Position numbers and translations under genes: made by a program
In this document: piece after piece, positions 1-8,221 of the stretch
Position numbering within the stretch: the first letter of the stretch is position 1
How the letters are laid out: the number at the start of each line of letters is the position of its first letter
Assembly: GCA_035760965.1 (NCBI GenBank)
Contig: DASTRY010000025.1
Coordinates: 1-42,791, forward strand
From: JADGHX01 sp035760965
Lineage (GTDB): Bacteria > Pseudomonadota > Gammaproteobacteria > Steroidobacterales > Steroidobacteraceae
Length of the DNA: 42,791 nucleotides
Direction of reading: 5' to 3'
Notes under the pieces: generated by a model
Seen by the model: only the letters and a program-made list of their open reading frames with translations
What the model was told of the DNA's origin: nothing
The model's database searches: none

Positions 1-1469
1 ATCAGCGCCTCTACGATGCGCTCACGGTGCTTCAGCATCGCGGCCAGGACGCCGCCGGCATCGCCACCTCCAATGGCGGGGAGCTGTGCACGCGCAAGGG
101 CAGCGGCCTCGTGCGCGATGTGTTCCAGCAGCATCACATGCTCGAGCTGCTGGGCAACGTGGGTATCGGGCACGTGCGATACCCCACTGCCGGCTGCGAC
201 GGCATCTCCGAGGCCCAGCCGTTCTATGTGAACGCGCCGTACGGCATCGTGCTCGCCCACAACGGCAATCTCACGAATGCGCGTGAGCTTGCGGAAGTGC
301 TGGAGCGCGAAGATCGCCGCCATCTCAACACCAGCTCCGATTCCGAAGTGCTGTTGAATGTGTTCGCCTCGGAGCTGCAGCGCGTGGGCACGCCTCGTGT
401 GACGCCGGCAGACGTGTTCGCGGCCCTCACTGCCGTGTATCGCCGCTGCCGCGGCGGTTACGCGGTGGTGGCCATGGTCATCGGCCATGGCGTGCTCGGC
501 TTCCGTGATCCGAACGGCATTCGCCCGCTGTGCCTCGGGCGGCGGGACACGAACAAGGGTCCGGAGTGGATGCTCGCCTCCGAGAGCGTCGCGCTCACGG
601 CGCTGTCGTTCAAGTTCGTGCGGGACATCGGGCCCGGCGAAGCGGTGTTCATCGACGAGCAGGGCCGGCTGCACTCCCAGCAGCTGGTGGCCAGCGTGCG
701 TCATACACCCTGCATCTTCGAGTATGTGTACTTCGCGCGGCCGGATTCCATCATCGACAACATCTCCGTGTATCGCGCGCGCATGCGCATGGGCGACAAG
801 CTGGCGGAGAAGATTCTGCGTGAGCGGCCGAACCACGATATCGACGTGGTGATCCCCATTCCGGACACGAGCCGCACGAGCGCCCTGCAGCTTGCGCAGC
901 GCCTCGGCCTCAAGTACCGCGAAGGGTTCATCAAGAACCGCTACATCGGCCGCACGTTCATCATGCCGGGCCAGCAGATGCGCGAGAAATCCGTGCGCCG
1001 CAAGCTGAACGCCATCGATCTCGAGTTCCGCGGCAAGAACGTGCTGCTCGTCGACGACTCGATCGTGCGCGGCACCACCTCCGCGCAGATCATCGACCTC
1101 GCGCGCGAGGCGGGTGCGAAGAAGGTGTATTTCGCGTCGGCGGCGCCGCCGGTGCGCTTCCCCAACGTTTACGGTATCGATATGCCGGCGCGGAGCGAGC
1201 TCGTCGCCGCGGATCGCACCGTCGATGAAGTGGCGAATCTCATCGGCGCGGACTGGCTCGTGTACCAGGATCTCGAGGATCTCGTCGCCGCCTGCCGGCA
1301 CGACGACGCGCAGGTCACCGAGTTCGACACCTCCTGTTTTTCCGGCGAGTACGTCACCGGCGATGTGACGCCCGAGTATCTCGAGCGCTTGCAGATCGAG
1401 CGCTCGGACGAGGCGCGCAGCCAGCGACGCGAAGGCCGCGGATCGCTCAAAGTCGTTGGTCGCTCCTGA
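1..1469 (+). CDS. purF: Amidophosphoribosyltransferase (PurF), 5' end cut by window
   Basis: First step of de novo purine synthesis: PRPP plus glutamine gives phosphoribosylamine, in the cytosol. The reading frame is open from position 3 (QRLYDALTVLQHRGQDAAGI), which is the PurF N-terminal Ntn glutaminase region. The start codon and catalytic Cys lie upstream of the window, about 14 residues away. The C-terminal half carries the PRPP-binding loop VLLVDDSIVRGTTS and the preceding segment YIGRTFIMPGQ. About 488 residues are present of an expected ~505. An in-frame GTG at 27 lies inside the conserved domain and is not the start. The 3' end overlaps the next gene by 14 bases, suggesting co-transcription. 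Confidence 0.97.
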   Translation, partial: QRLYDALTVLQHRGQDAAGIATSNGGELCTRKGSGLVRDVFQQHHMLELLGNVGIGHVRYPTAGCDGISEAQPFYVNAPYGIVLAHNGNLTNARELAEVLEREDRRHLNTSSDSEVLLNVFASELQRVGTPRVTPADVFAALTAVYRRCRGGYAVVAMVIGHGVLGFRDPNGIRPLCLGRRDTNKGPEWMLASESVALTALSFKFVRDIGPGEAVFIDEQGRLHSQQLVASVRHTPCIFEYVYFARPDSIIDNISVYRARMRMGDKLAEKILRERPNHDIDVVIPIPDTSRTSALQLAQRLGLKYREGFIKNRYIGRTFIMPGQQMREKSVRRKLNAIDLEFRGKNVLLVDDSIVRGTTSAQIIDLAREAGAKKVYFASAAPPVRFPNVYGIDMPARSELVAADRTVDEVANLIGADWLVYQDLEDLVAACRHDDAQVTEFDTSCFSGEYVTGDVTPEYLERLQIERSDEARSQRREGRGSLKVVGRS

Positions 1470-2700
1470 GCACAGCGCAGAGCCTGGCGCCGAGCGCGGC
1501 GATCCGCGACGCAGGCTGCTCCTCCATCTCTTTCAGACGGCGCTCGCGAGCGTCGACGGGCGCACCTGCACGCGCGAAGCGCTGAGTGTCCCGCCGGGGA
1601 GCCGTGCGCCGAATCGCGTGTGGGTCGCGGCGATCGGCAAGGCGGCGAGCGCGATGATGCTCGGCGCGCAGGACGCGCTCGCGGAACGGCTGGAGAACGG
1701 ACTGCTCATCACCAAGGACGGCCATGCAGACCCGGCGCTCTACGCCCTGCGCCACATCGAGATCATCGAGAGTGCGCATCCGGTACCCGATGAGCGCTCT
1801 CTCGCGGCCGGCGCGAGCTTGCTCGACTGGGTCGACAACGCGCCGCTCGATGTCGAGCTGCTGTTCCTGATCTCCGGCGGCGCCTCGAGCCTCGTCGAGG
1901 CGCTCGTGCCGGGCGCGACGCTCGAGCAGCTGAAGGAGCTGAACGAGCGGGGGCTCGCGAGCGGACTTGCGATCGGCGAGCTCAACGCGCGCCGTGCTCA
2001 GCTCTCCCTCATCAAAGGCGGGCGGCTCGCGGCGCGGCTCGGCGGCCGGTCGGCGCGCGCGCTCTTCATCTCGGACGTGCCGAACCACGACCCCGCGGTG
2101 ATCGGCTCGGGGCTCATGGGGCCGAGCGGCCCGGCGCCGGACGGCATCGAGCGCCGCGTGATCGCGTCCATCGATATTGCTGCGAAAGCCGCGCGCGCGG
2201 AGGCACAGGGGCTCGGACTCGAAGTCTGGCGCGATACCCAGCCGTTCGCGGGTTCGGCGGAGCGCCTCGCCGTGCGCTTCGCGCACGAGCTGCACATGAA
2301 TCCGGATCAAGTGCGGATCTGGGGTGGCGAGTCCGTCGTGAATCTGCCGGAGAATCCAGGGCGGGGCGGGCGCAATCAGCATCTCGCGCTCGCGGCCGCG
2401 CGAATCATCGCCGGTCACGACGATCTCGTGCTCCTCGTCGCAGGTACCGATGGGACAGACGGCGTCACGTCCGATGCCGGCGGCATCGTCGACGGCGAGA
2501 CGTGCTCGCGCGTCGCGCTCGGCTCGCTCGACGTGCAGCAGTGCCTCGCGCGCGCCGATTCGGGCGCTGCGCTCGCTGCCGCCGGTGATCTCATTCACAC
2601 CGGCCCGACCGGCACGAACGTCGGCGACATCATCATCGGCCTGAAGCTCGGAAAAGAGGCAGCCGCGGCGGTGCTCGCGGCCCGTGACCGCCGTCCGTGA
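1456..2700 (+). CDS. Glycerate 2-kinase, MOFRL family (GckA/TtuD-like)
   Basis: Predicted to phosphorylate D-glycerate to 2-phosphoglycerate, feeding glycerate from tartronate, glyoxylate or serine-cycle breakdown into glycolysis. Visible family features are WVAAIGKAASAM near the N-terminus, LFLISGGASSLVE in the middle, the GGRSARALFISDVPNHDP stretch, and the C-terminal MOFRL signature GPTGTNVGDIIIGLKLG. At 414 residues it is close to the family's usual 410-450. The start chosen is TTG at 1456, overlapping purF by 14 bases; no ATG occurs before the conserved region, so a nearby GTG or TTG is also possible. A hairpin covers its stop codon. The function is inferred from the family; the substrate is not proven by sequence. 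Confidence 0.87.
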   Translation: MVAPEHSAEPGAERGDPRRRLLLHLFQTALASVDGRTCTREALSVPPGSRAPNRVWVAAIGKAASAMMLGAQDALAERLENGLLITKDGHADPALYALRHIEIIESAHPVPDERSLAAGASLLDWVDNAPLDVELLFLISGGASSLVEALVPGATLEQLKELNERGLASGLAIGELNARRAQLSLIKGGRLAARLGGRSARALFISDVPNHDPAVIGSGLMGPSGPAPDGIERRVIASIDIAAKAARAEAQGLGLEVWRDTQPFAGSAERLAVRFAHELHMNPDQVRIWGGESVVNLPENPGRGGRNQHLALAAARIIAGHDDLVLLVAGTDGTDGVTSDAGGIVDGETCSRVALGSLDVQQCLARADSGAALAAAGDLIHTGPTGTNVGDIIIGLKLGKEAAAAVLAARDRRP

Positions 2701-2707
2701 CGGCGGT
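2687..2707 (+). terminator. Hairpin spanning the glycerate kinase stop codon
   Basis: ACCGCCGTC (2687-2695) pairs perfectly with GACGGCGGT (2699-2707) around a 3-base CGT loop. The TGA stop lies within the right arm. No T-tract follows, so this is either a weak terminator or a transcript-stabilising stem at the end of the purF-kinase unit. Confidence 0.45.
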
Positions 2708-2771
2708 ACGGTGGCCGTGATCTAATTCGGGCCGCTCCGCTTTCGGGGAGACAGGCGCCCGAGGCCCGCGC

Positions 2772-4028
2772 ATGCGGCTGCTCATGTTCGAAGACGATGC
2801 GCGCTACTGCGCGCTCATCCGCCATCACCTGACCTGCCGCTGGCCGGATGCCGAGCTGGTCGTGAGCAGTCCCGTGCTCCAGGGCAAGCCCGCGCCGGAG
2901 TTTCTCGCACAAGGCTTCGACGCCGTGCTGCTGGCGCACGAGTGGCCCGGCGGCCACGGACTCGACTGGCTGCAGGACTTCGTTGCGCGGCCGCGCTTCG
3001 CACCCGTCATCTTTCTCAGCGGCGCCACCGACGACGAGAGCGCGCGCCAGGCTCTCCAGCTCGGCGCGCACGCCGCCATCGGGCGCGCCAAGATCGAGCA
3101 CGGCAAGCTGCTCGATGCGCTCGCGAGCGCGTCGAGCAAACAGGTGCAGGCGCGTGCGGAGTGGCGCACTTCACCCGAAGCGCGCGAGGCGCAGAAGTTC
3201 GGTGAAGCGTTCATTCGCGGGTATCGGCGCGTGCGGCGGCTCGCGGCCGGACCGGTTTCCGAGCTGTATCTCGCGGAGAGCGAGCAGGCGGGTGCGCTCG
3301 TCGTATTGAAAGTCGCACGCGATCAGCAGACCGACAACGAGCTCGACCAGTCGTTTCGACGCTTCCTGCAGGAGTACGAGATCGTGCAGCGGATTCATCA
3401 TCCGGGCGTCGTGCGCTTGCACGATCTCGGGGTGAGCGATCAGCACGCGTATCTCGTGATGGAGTATTTCCGGCAGGGCGATCTGCGGCGGCGGATGCGC
3501 TCGCCCATGAGCGTGCGCGAAGCGCTCAAGATCGCCACGGGGATCGCGCGCGCGCTCGACGGCATCCACAGCGCCGGGGTGCTGCATCGGGATTTGAAGC
3601 CGGGCAATGTCATGCTTCGCGACGACGGCTCGCTGGCGCTGATCGATTTCGGGCTCGCGAAGGACGCGGCGCTCGCGATGCAGGTGACCGATCACGGACA
3701 GATTTTCGGGACGCCGCACTACATGAGCCCGGAGCAGGGACACGGCGAGCGCATCGATGTCCGCAGCGATCTGTACAGCCTCGGCGTGATGCTGTTCGAG
3801 ATGCTCACGCGCCAGAAGCCGTATGTCGCGGAGAATCCGATGGCGATCATCTACAAGCACCGCAACGAGGCGATCCCGATGCTGCCCGAACCGCTGCGCG
3901 TGCTGCAGCCGCTGATCGAGAAGCTGCTCGCGAAGAAGCCGGACGATCGCGTGGAGAGCGCCGCCGCCGCCGTCGAGCTGATCCGCGAGGCCGCCCGCGG
4001 CCTCAATTCGACCGACCTCGCTGCCTGA
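2772..4028 (+). CDS. Receiver-like domain fused to Ser/Thr protein kinase
   Basis: A 418-residue cytosolic signalling protein. Residues 1-120 have a CheY-like pattern with acidic residues E7-D8-D9. The expected phospho-acceptor Asp is alanine (A55 in AVLLAHEWPGGHGL), and the conserved lysine near residue 105 is also not in place (AAIGRAKIEH), so this is probably a pseudo-receiver. Residues ~150-410 form a Hanks-type kinase: lysine K180 in VVLKVA, catalytic loop HRDLKPGN (272-279), DFG at 292-294, and the activation-segment end GTPHYMSPEQ. The kinase looks active; its glycine-rich loop (LAAGPVSELYL) is degenerate. No membrane segment or sensor repeats are visible. GAGG precedes the ATG. The substrate and input are unknown. 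Confidence 0.9.
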   Translation: MRLLMFEDDARYCALIRHHLTCRWPDAELVVSSPVLQGKPAPEFLAQGFDAVLLAHEWPGGHGLDWLQDFVARPRFAPVIFLSGATDDESARQALQLGAHAAIGRAKIEHGKLLDALASASSKQVQARAEWRTSPEAREAQKFGEAFIRGYRRVRRLAAGPVSELYLAESEQAGALVVLKVARDQQTDNELDQSFRRFLQEYEIVQRIHHPGVVRLHDLGVSDQHAYLVMEYFRQGDLRRRMRSPMSVREALKIATGIARALDGIHSAGVLHRDLKPGNVMLRDDGSLALIDFGLAKDAALAMQVTDHGQIFGTPHYMSPEQGHGERIDVRSDLYSLGVMLFEMLTRQKPYVAENPMAIIYKHRNEAIPMLPEPLRVLQPLIEKLLAKKPDDRVESAAAAVELIREAARGLNSTDLAA

Positions 4029-4281
4029 CGGGTTGCGGACGCCTGCTGCGCGGCGTAGAGCCGTTTCGCACAGCGCGAGTCAATGCCCATCCATCGCCGA
4101 CCGTGCGCAGCGATTTGCCTTGGGTCTTCGAGCAGCATGCCGTTCAGGTAATACCGAGCCGCTGCTGAGGCAGCTAGAAATGCGTCTCGGCGAACCGGGC
4201 GCCCCCAGCTGGGCCGACGAGCGGCCGAACGAGCCCCCCGTGACGTTGACGACCGGCGCGCGTCCCGACACCCTTCGCGCC

Positions 4282-4887
4282 ATGACCACTGTCGATTCGA
4301 TTCTGCTCGCGCCGACGCCGGCCTCGTGGGTCGACTACGCCGCCGAGCACTGGCGCGAGCTGCTCACGGATCACGCGAACTGCGAGAAGAAGGCGGCCTC
4401 CACGGCGCTCGCCCTCATGTTCGCGTATCCGGAGGATCGCAAGCTGAGCGGCGCGCTGTCGCGCCTCGCGCGCGAGGAGCTGCGACACTTCGAGCAGGTC
4501 CAGCGCATGATGGACACGCTCGATGTTCCGTACGTGCGCCAGAAGCCCGGACGCTACGGGGGTGGCCTGCGCGCGGTCACGCGCACGTCGGATCCCGGCC
4601 GCAAGCTGGATCTCATGATCGTCGGCGCGCTCATCGAAGCGCGCTCGTGCGAACGCTTCCGGCTACTCGTGCCGAAGCTGCCCGCACCGCTCGCCGAGTT
4701 CTATGCCACGCTCGCCAACTCGGAGGCGCGGCACTTCGAGCTGTATCTCGAGCTCGCAAAGCAAGCTGACACATCGTCCGATGGGACCGAGGCCGAGCGC
4801 CGGTTGCAGGCGATTGCCGAGCGCGAGGCGGATCTCGCGACGGCGCCCGACGACGCATTCCGCTTTCACTCCGGCGCGCCGGCCTAG
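4282..4887 (+). CDS. miaE: tRNA-(ms2io6A)37 hydroxylase MiaE
   Basis: Diiron monooxygenase that hydroxylates the isopentenyl group of ms2i6A at position 37 of UNN-decoding tRNAs, acting after MiaA and MiaB. The 201-residue product shows the ferritin-like iron ligands: E35 in HANCEKKAA, E66-x-x-H69 in REELRHFEQV, E119 in the GALIEARSCERF helix, and E148-x-x-H151 in NSEARHFELYLEL. The start at 4282 gives the length of short MiaE forms. The frame is open back to 4033, but that extension is proline-rich and unlike the family. The stop codon TAG shares the tetranucleotide CTAG with the stop of the convergent gene. Confidence 0.93.
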   Translation: MTTVDSILLAPTPASWVDYAAEHWRELLTDHANCEKKAASTALALMFAYPEDRKLSGALSRLAREELRHFEQVQRMMDTLDVPYVRQKPGRYGGGLRAVTRTSDPGRKLDLMIVGALIEARSCERFRLLVPKLPAPLAEFYATLANSEARHFELYLELAKQADTSSDGTEAERRLQAIAEREADLATAPDDAFRFHSGAPA

Positions 4888-6494
4888 TCGGGAACGTCTG
4901 CCTGCAGTGTGTAGCGGAGCAGCCGATCCCGACCGGGCTCGAGAGTGAAGCGCCACGCGAAATCGCCGTATTTGCGACCCGCGCTGATGTTCGACCGAAT
5001 CACTCGCGGCCGGCCCCAATATGAGTCCACGCGATGGCGAACCTCGATGAGGATCGGCACGTCCTTGTCGTTCCAGAAGTGATACGCGTTGGTGACGGTG
5101 AACACATCGCTGTCCTCCGTCTCGTCCTTGTCGTGCTCCTGCTCGAACTCGAGGCCGACGTTCAGCGCGCGCGCGAGAGCGAGCTCCACCGGCAGGCCGA
5201 CTGCCTTGTCCGGGATGTCCGCTTCACCGGCGAACACGGCCGTGCCGCCGTACGGCTCGAAGATGCGCACCCGTCCTTGCGGCAGCGGCTCGCCGAGCCC
5301 TGACGCGGTCTTGTTCTCCCAGCGGAGCATGAGGTCCGGCGGAGGCGCGGGGTTGCCCGGCGTGCTCTCGATGTCGCCCAGCCGCACGCCGTAGAACCGC
5401 TCGACCTTCACGCGCGGTTTTTCGAGGAAGACGGCCTGCTTCGTCTGCCGCGCATCGAGGTCGGTGGCCCACGGCAGGCGATAGAGCTGATAGTCGGCGA
5501 AGCTCTCACGCACGAGCTTGTTGCCCGTCACGGTGATGGGCTCGAGCATTGTCATGGGGCTCGCCACGTCGTACGCCACCTCCCTGCGGAACATTCGATC
5601 GCCCTCATTCGCACGGGGCGGCGGCGGGAGGGGCGAAGAAAAGCAATCCGGCAGCAGCACGAGCCGCTGTGCTGCCAGGACACTCTCCGCATGCTTGATG
5701 TAGCTGCCGCTGTCAGGCAACTCGTCCTGTTCCTCGTTGGCGCTCGGGTCGTACACCGCAGTGCCGCCTTCGGATTCGTCGAGCAAATTCAGCTTGCCTG
5801 CGACGAGCAGCACTTGCGCGCCCTTGAAGCTGACGTTGCTCTTGTTGGTCAGCGTCGCCCAGCCGGTGAGCGCCATGCGGTCGCCGCGCTCGTTCAGGCG
5901 GCCGACGTAGTTCGCAGTCCACGCAAATCCGTGCGTGAGGTAGCTCAGCCGCACCGTGCGCTTGCCCGGCGGGCCCGCAGCGAGACGAATCGACAGCACG
6001 GGTTTGGGCGTCAGCTCTCCCGGGATTTCGGAAAACTCCAGACGCTCCGGCAGACCCGAGCACTGCAGCGCCTCGTGACCGTCGAGGGACTCGAATACGA
6101 CATGGCTCTCGGCGGCCGATTTCACTGTGACGGGCGTGCGCGTGACTTTCCCGGTCCTGCGATTCGTGCGGACGAGCGTGACTTGCTTGCCAACGGAGCG
6201 CTCGACGAGCGATTGGGGAGTGAGCGGGTCATACGTGAAGTTGGTTTCGGCAAGCGCGCGGTCCTGGCCCACGACGACGGCGGATTGCGGAAGGATCAGA
6301 TCCACCACGCCCTGAAAGACGAGAGTGACGGCATCTGCGGGCAGTTCGACGGTGCGAGTCTCGGTGATGAGCGCAAATCCGTCGCGATAGATGGTCACGG
6401 ACACCGCTTCGGGTTGCGGCGAGTAGACGCTGATCTCCGCGGCAGCCGGTGCCGCTATCGCCAGCATTAGCAGGATGAGCGCGAAGCGCATCAT
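4884..6494 (-). CDS. Exported DUF4139-type protein, copy 2
   Basis: A 536-residue protein of unknown function. The start at 6494 (MMRFALILLMLAIAAPAAAE) gives a typical cleavable signal peptide; the open frame extends further upstream into the preceding gene without reason. The N-terminal stretch SVTIYRDGFALITETRTVEL, the mid-region LSYLTHGFAWTANYVGRL and the segment MALTGWATLTNKSNVSFKGA match the DUF4140/DUF4139 pattern, a beta-rich envelope family sometimes called MuiA-like. It starts 5 bases after the stop of its paralogue (6500-7912), so the two form an operon. The function is unknown; a periplasmic or surface role is inferred from the signal peptide only. Confidence 0.85.
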   Translation of the reverse strand: MMRFALILLMLAIAAPAAAEISVYSPQPEAVSVTIYRDGFALITETRTVELPADAVTLVFQGVVDLILPQSAVVVGQDRALAETNFTYDPLTPQSLVERSVGKQVTLVRTNRRTGKVTRTPVTVKSAAESHVVFESLDGHEALQCSGLPERLEFSEIPGELTPKPVLSIRLAAGPPGKRTVRLSYLTHGFAWTANYVGRLNERGDRMALTGWATLTNKSNVSFKGAQVLLVAGKLNLLDESEGGTAVYDPSANEEQDELPDSGSYIKHAESVLAAQRLVLLPDCFSSPLPPPPRANEGDRMFRREVAYDVASPMTMLEPITVTGNKLVRESFADYQLYRLPWATDLDARQTKQAVFLEKPRVKVERFYGVRLGDIESTPGNPAPPPDLMLRWENKTASGLGEPLPQGRVRIFEPYGGTAVFAGEADIPDKAVGLPVELALARALNVGLEFEQEHDKDETEDSDVFTVTNAYHFWNDKDVPILIEVRHRVDSYWGRPRVIRSNISAGRKYGDFAWRFTLEPGRDRLLRYTLQADVPD

Positions 6495-6499
6495 CGCGC

Positions 6500-7912
6500 T
6501 CACCACCACTGACGAATCGTGACCTTCAGTGTGGCCTCGCCATTCGCGGATACGGGCACATCCCACGCGAAGCTATCCGCGTCGGTGCGCCTGCCCTTGA
6601 TGGACTCCTCGGTCACTTCATTGAAACGCCATAAACCGCGCTGCCGGATAGTTACGGTGACGGGCGAGGATCGCGCGTTGCGCACGAGATAACTCATGCT
6701 GTACTCGGCGTTGCGCCGCGAGATGCGGTTCGTGCTTTCCAGTGTCGGCTGCACCGTGACGTCGAATGCCTCGCCGATCTTCAACGCCAGCTCGGAGCCG
6801 GCGCTCGTGTGGCCGATGCGATCTTCACCGACGAATTGCGGCTGGCCGCGCGCATCGCGCGCATACACGCGAACCACGCCGCTCGGCAGTTGCTCGCCGA
6901 GTCCCGCGGCCTTCGAATTGGCGAAACGAACGCGGACCTCGGCGTTCTGCGGCTCATCGCTCGAGTCGAAGCCATAGTAGGTCTGCTCGTAACCCTTCGA
7001 TGCCTTCACCTTCTCGGCGGTGAGGAAACTCACCTGCTTGATCTGCTGGTTCGCGACGGTCGTGAGTCCGGCAATCGGGTACACGTAGTAGTCGGCAAGT
7101 TGCTCGCGCGTAGTGGTCTCGGTGCCGGCGGCGCGACGTGCCGACGCGGACTGCCGGCGCTGATTCCAGAGCTGGAACCACTCCTGTTCACTGCCGACGA
7201 TGTTGATGTCGCCTGCAACGAGCTGCACACGCGCATTCTCGAAGCTCGTACCCGATTGATTGGTGAGCGTGATCCACCCTTGCACGGCCACTTCCCCGGC
7301 CTTCTCGTCGAAGGTGGCGACGTAGTCGGAGCTCCACGACAAGCCCCGCGAGAGATACGTCAGCTTGATGTCGCCGCTGACCGGTTTCGCCGCGTTCGCG
7401 AGCACCGAAAGAGTCGGGTTCGCGCGCAGATTCTCCGGCACCTTGTCGAAGATGACGCGCGCGGGGATGCCGTCGTCGCGCAGGACTTCGATTCGATTGC
7501 CGATGCGAAGAACGACGCCGCCCTGCGTCGACAGCACCTCCGCCGTCTCGCTCGTTTCGTTGCCGGTGCCGGGGTTCGTGCGCACGATGCGCACGTTCTG
7601 GCCGACGGCTTTCTCCATCAGGTTTTCAGGCGTGAGCAGGTCGTAGTCGAAGTTCTGCTCGATGAGCTGCAGACCCTGGCCGCCGAAGCCCACGGTCTGC
7701 GGCACGATGCGCGCAGAGACGCCCTTGAACTCGATGCGATGCTTGCCCGCCGGGACGTTGACTGCCCTGACGTGCTCGATGAGCGCAAGGTCCTTGTTGT
7801 ACACGGTGAGGGACAACGCCTTGTCCTTGCTCGCATCGGCCGACTGGCCGAACGCAGTCGCGACCTGCAAGACACCTGCGAAACCCAGCAGCAGCCATTG
7901 GACAGCCCGCAT
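6500..7912 (-). CDS. Exported DUF4139-type protein, copy 1
   Basis: A 470-residue protein of unknown function, paralogous to the next gene on this strand. The ATG at 7912 is preceded by GAGGGAGAGGCTG, a good ribosome-binding site, and begins a signal peptide (MRAVQWLLLGFAGVLQVATA). The shared architecture is visible in LTVYNKDLALIEHVRAVNVP, FDYDLLTPENLMEKAVGQNV, LTYLSRGLSWSSDYVATF and VQGWITLTNQSGTSFENARV. It lacks the long insertion present in copy 2 and is about 65 residues shorter. Sequence drift between the copies is large, indicating an old duplication. The pair lies downstream of the TonB-dependent receptor on the same strand with a 309-base gap holding a hairpin. Confidence 0.87.
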   Translation of the reverse strand: MRAVQWLLLGFAGVLQVATAFGQSADASKDKALSLTVYNKDLALIEHVRAVNVPAGKHRIEFKGVSARIVPQTVGFGGQGLQLIEQNFDYDLLTPENLMEKAVGQNVRIVRTNPGTGNETSETAEVLSTQGGVVLRIGNRIEVLRDDGIPARVIFDKVPENLRANPTLSVLANAAKPVSGDIKLTYLSRGLSWSSDYVATFDEKAGEVAVQGWITLTNQSGTSFENARVQLVAGDINIVGSEQEWFQLWNQRRQSASARRAAGTETTTREQLADYYVYPIAGLTTVANQQIKQVSFLTAEKVKASKGYEQTYYGFDSSDEPQNAEVRVRFANSKAAGLGEQLPSGVVRVYARDARGQPQFVGEDRIGHTSAGSELALKIGEAFDVTVQPTLESTNRISRRNAEYSMSYLVRNARSSPVTVTIRQRGLWRFNEVTEESIKGRRTDADSFAWDVPVSANGEATLKVTIRQWW

Positions 7913-8221
7913 CAGCCTCTCCCTCGACGGTGTGCCCGCGGCCATCCTAACGTGATCTGTGCTTTCCTCATAACAGGTTCAGCCGCTGCGGGTGGCTGGC
8001 CCACAGCGACGAAAGTCCGATCGGTGGAGCAGCGAATTGCGCGTCACATGCGCTGCGGCACCCGCTGACGTCGCGACCGCGGCGCACGGAGGGGCAACTC
8101 TCGGGTCGTTATTGCGCGATCGGGTGGCTCTGGAGCTGAGCTCGCCTATGACAATTCCGCTGCCGTCGCGGGGGCCCCGGGGCGAACGCTTCCGCTCCCG
8201 TGGCCCCCGCCTGTGCGCTCC
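7913..8221. other. Intergenic stretch between TonB receptor and DUF4139 pair
   Basis: This stretch of 309 bases holds a GC-rich hairpin near the receptor's 3' end and the ribosome-binding site of the DUF4139 gene. I see no convincing protein-coding frame and no clear promoter consensus. Confidence 0.5.
8168..8210 (-). terminator. GC-rich hairpin downstream of the TonB-dependent receptor
   Basis: GCGGGGGCC (8168-8176) and GGCCCCCGC (8202-8210) are perfect complements with a 25-base loop that can pair further. It begins 12 bases past the receptor stop on the minus strand. There is no T-tract, so termination strength is uncertain. Confidence 0.38.
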
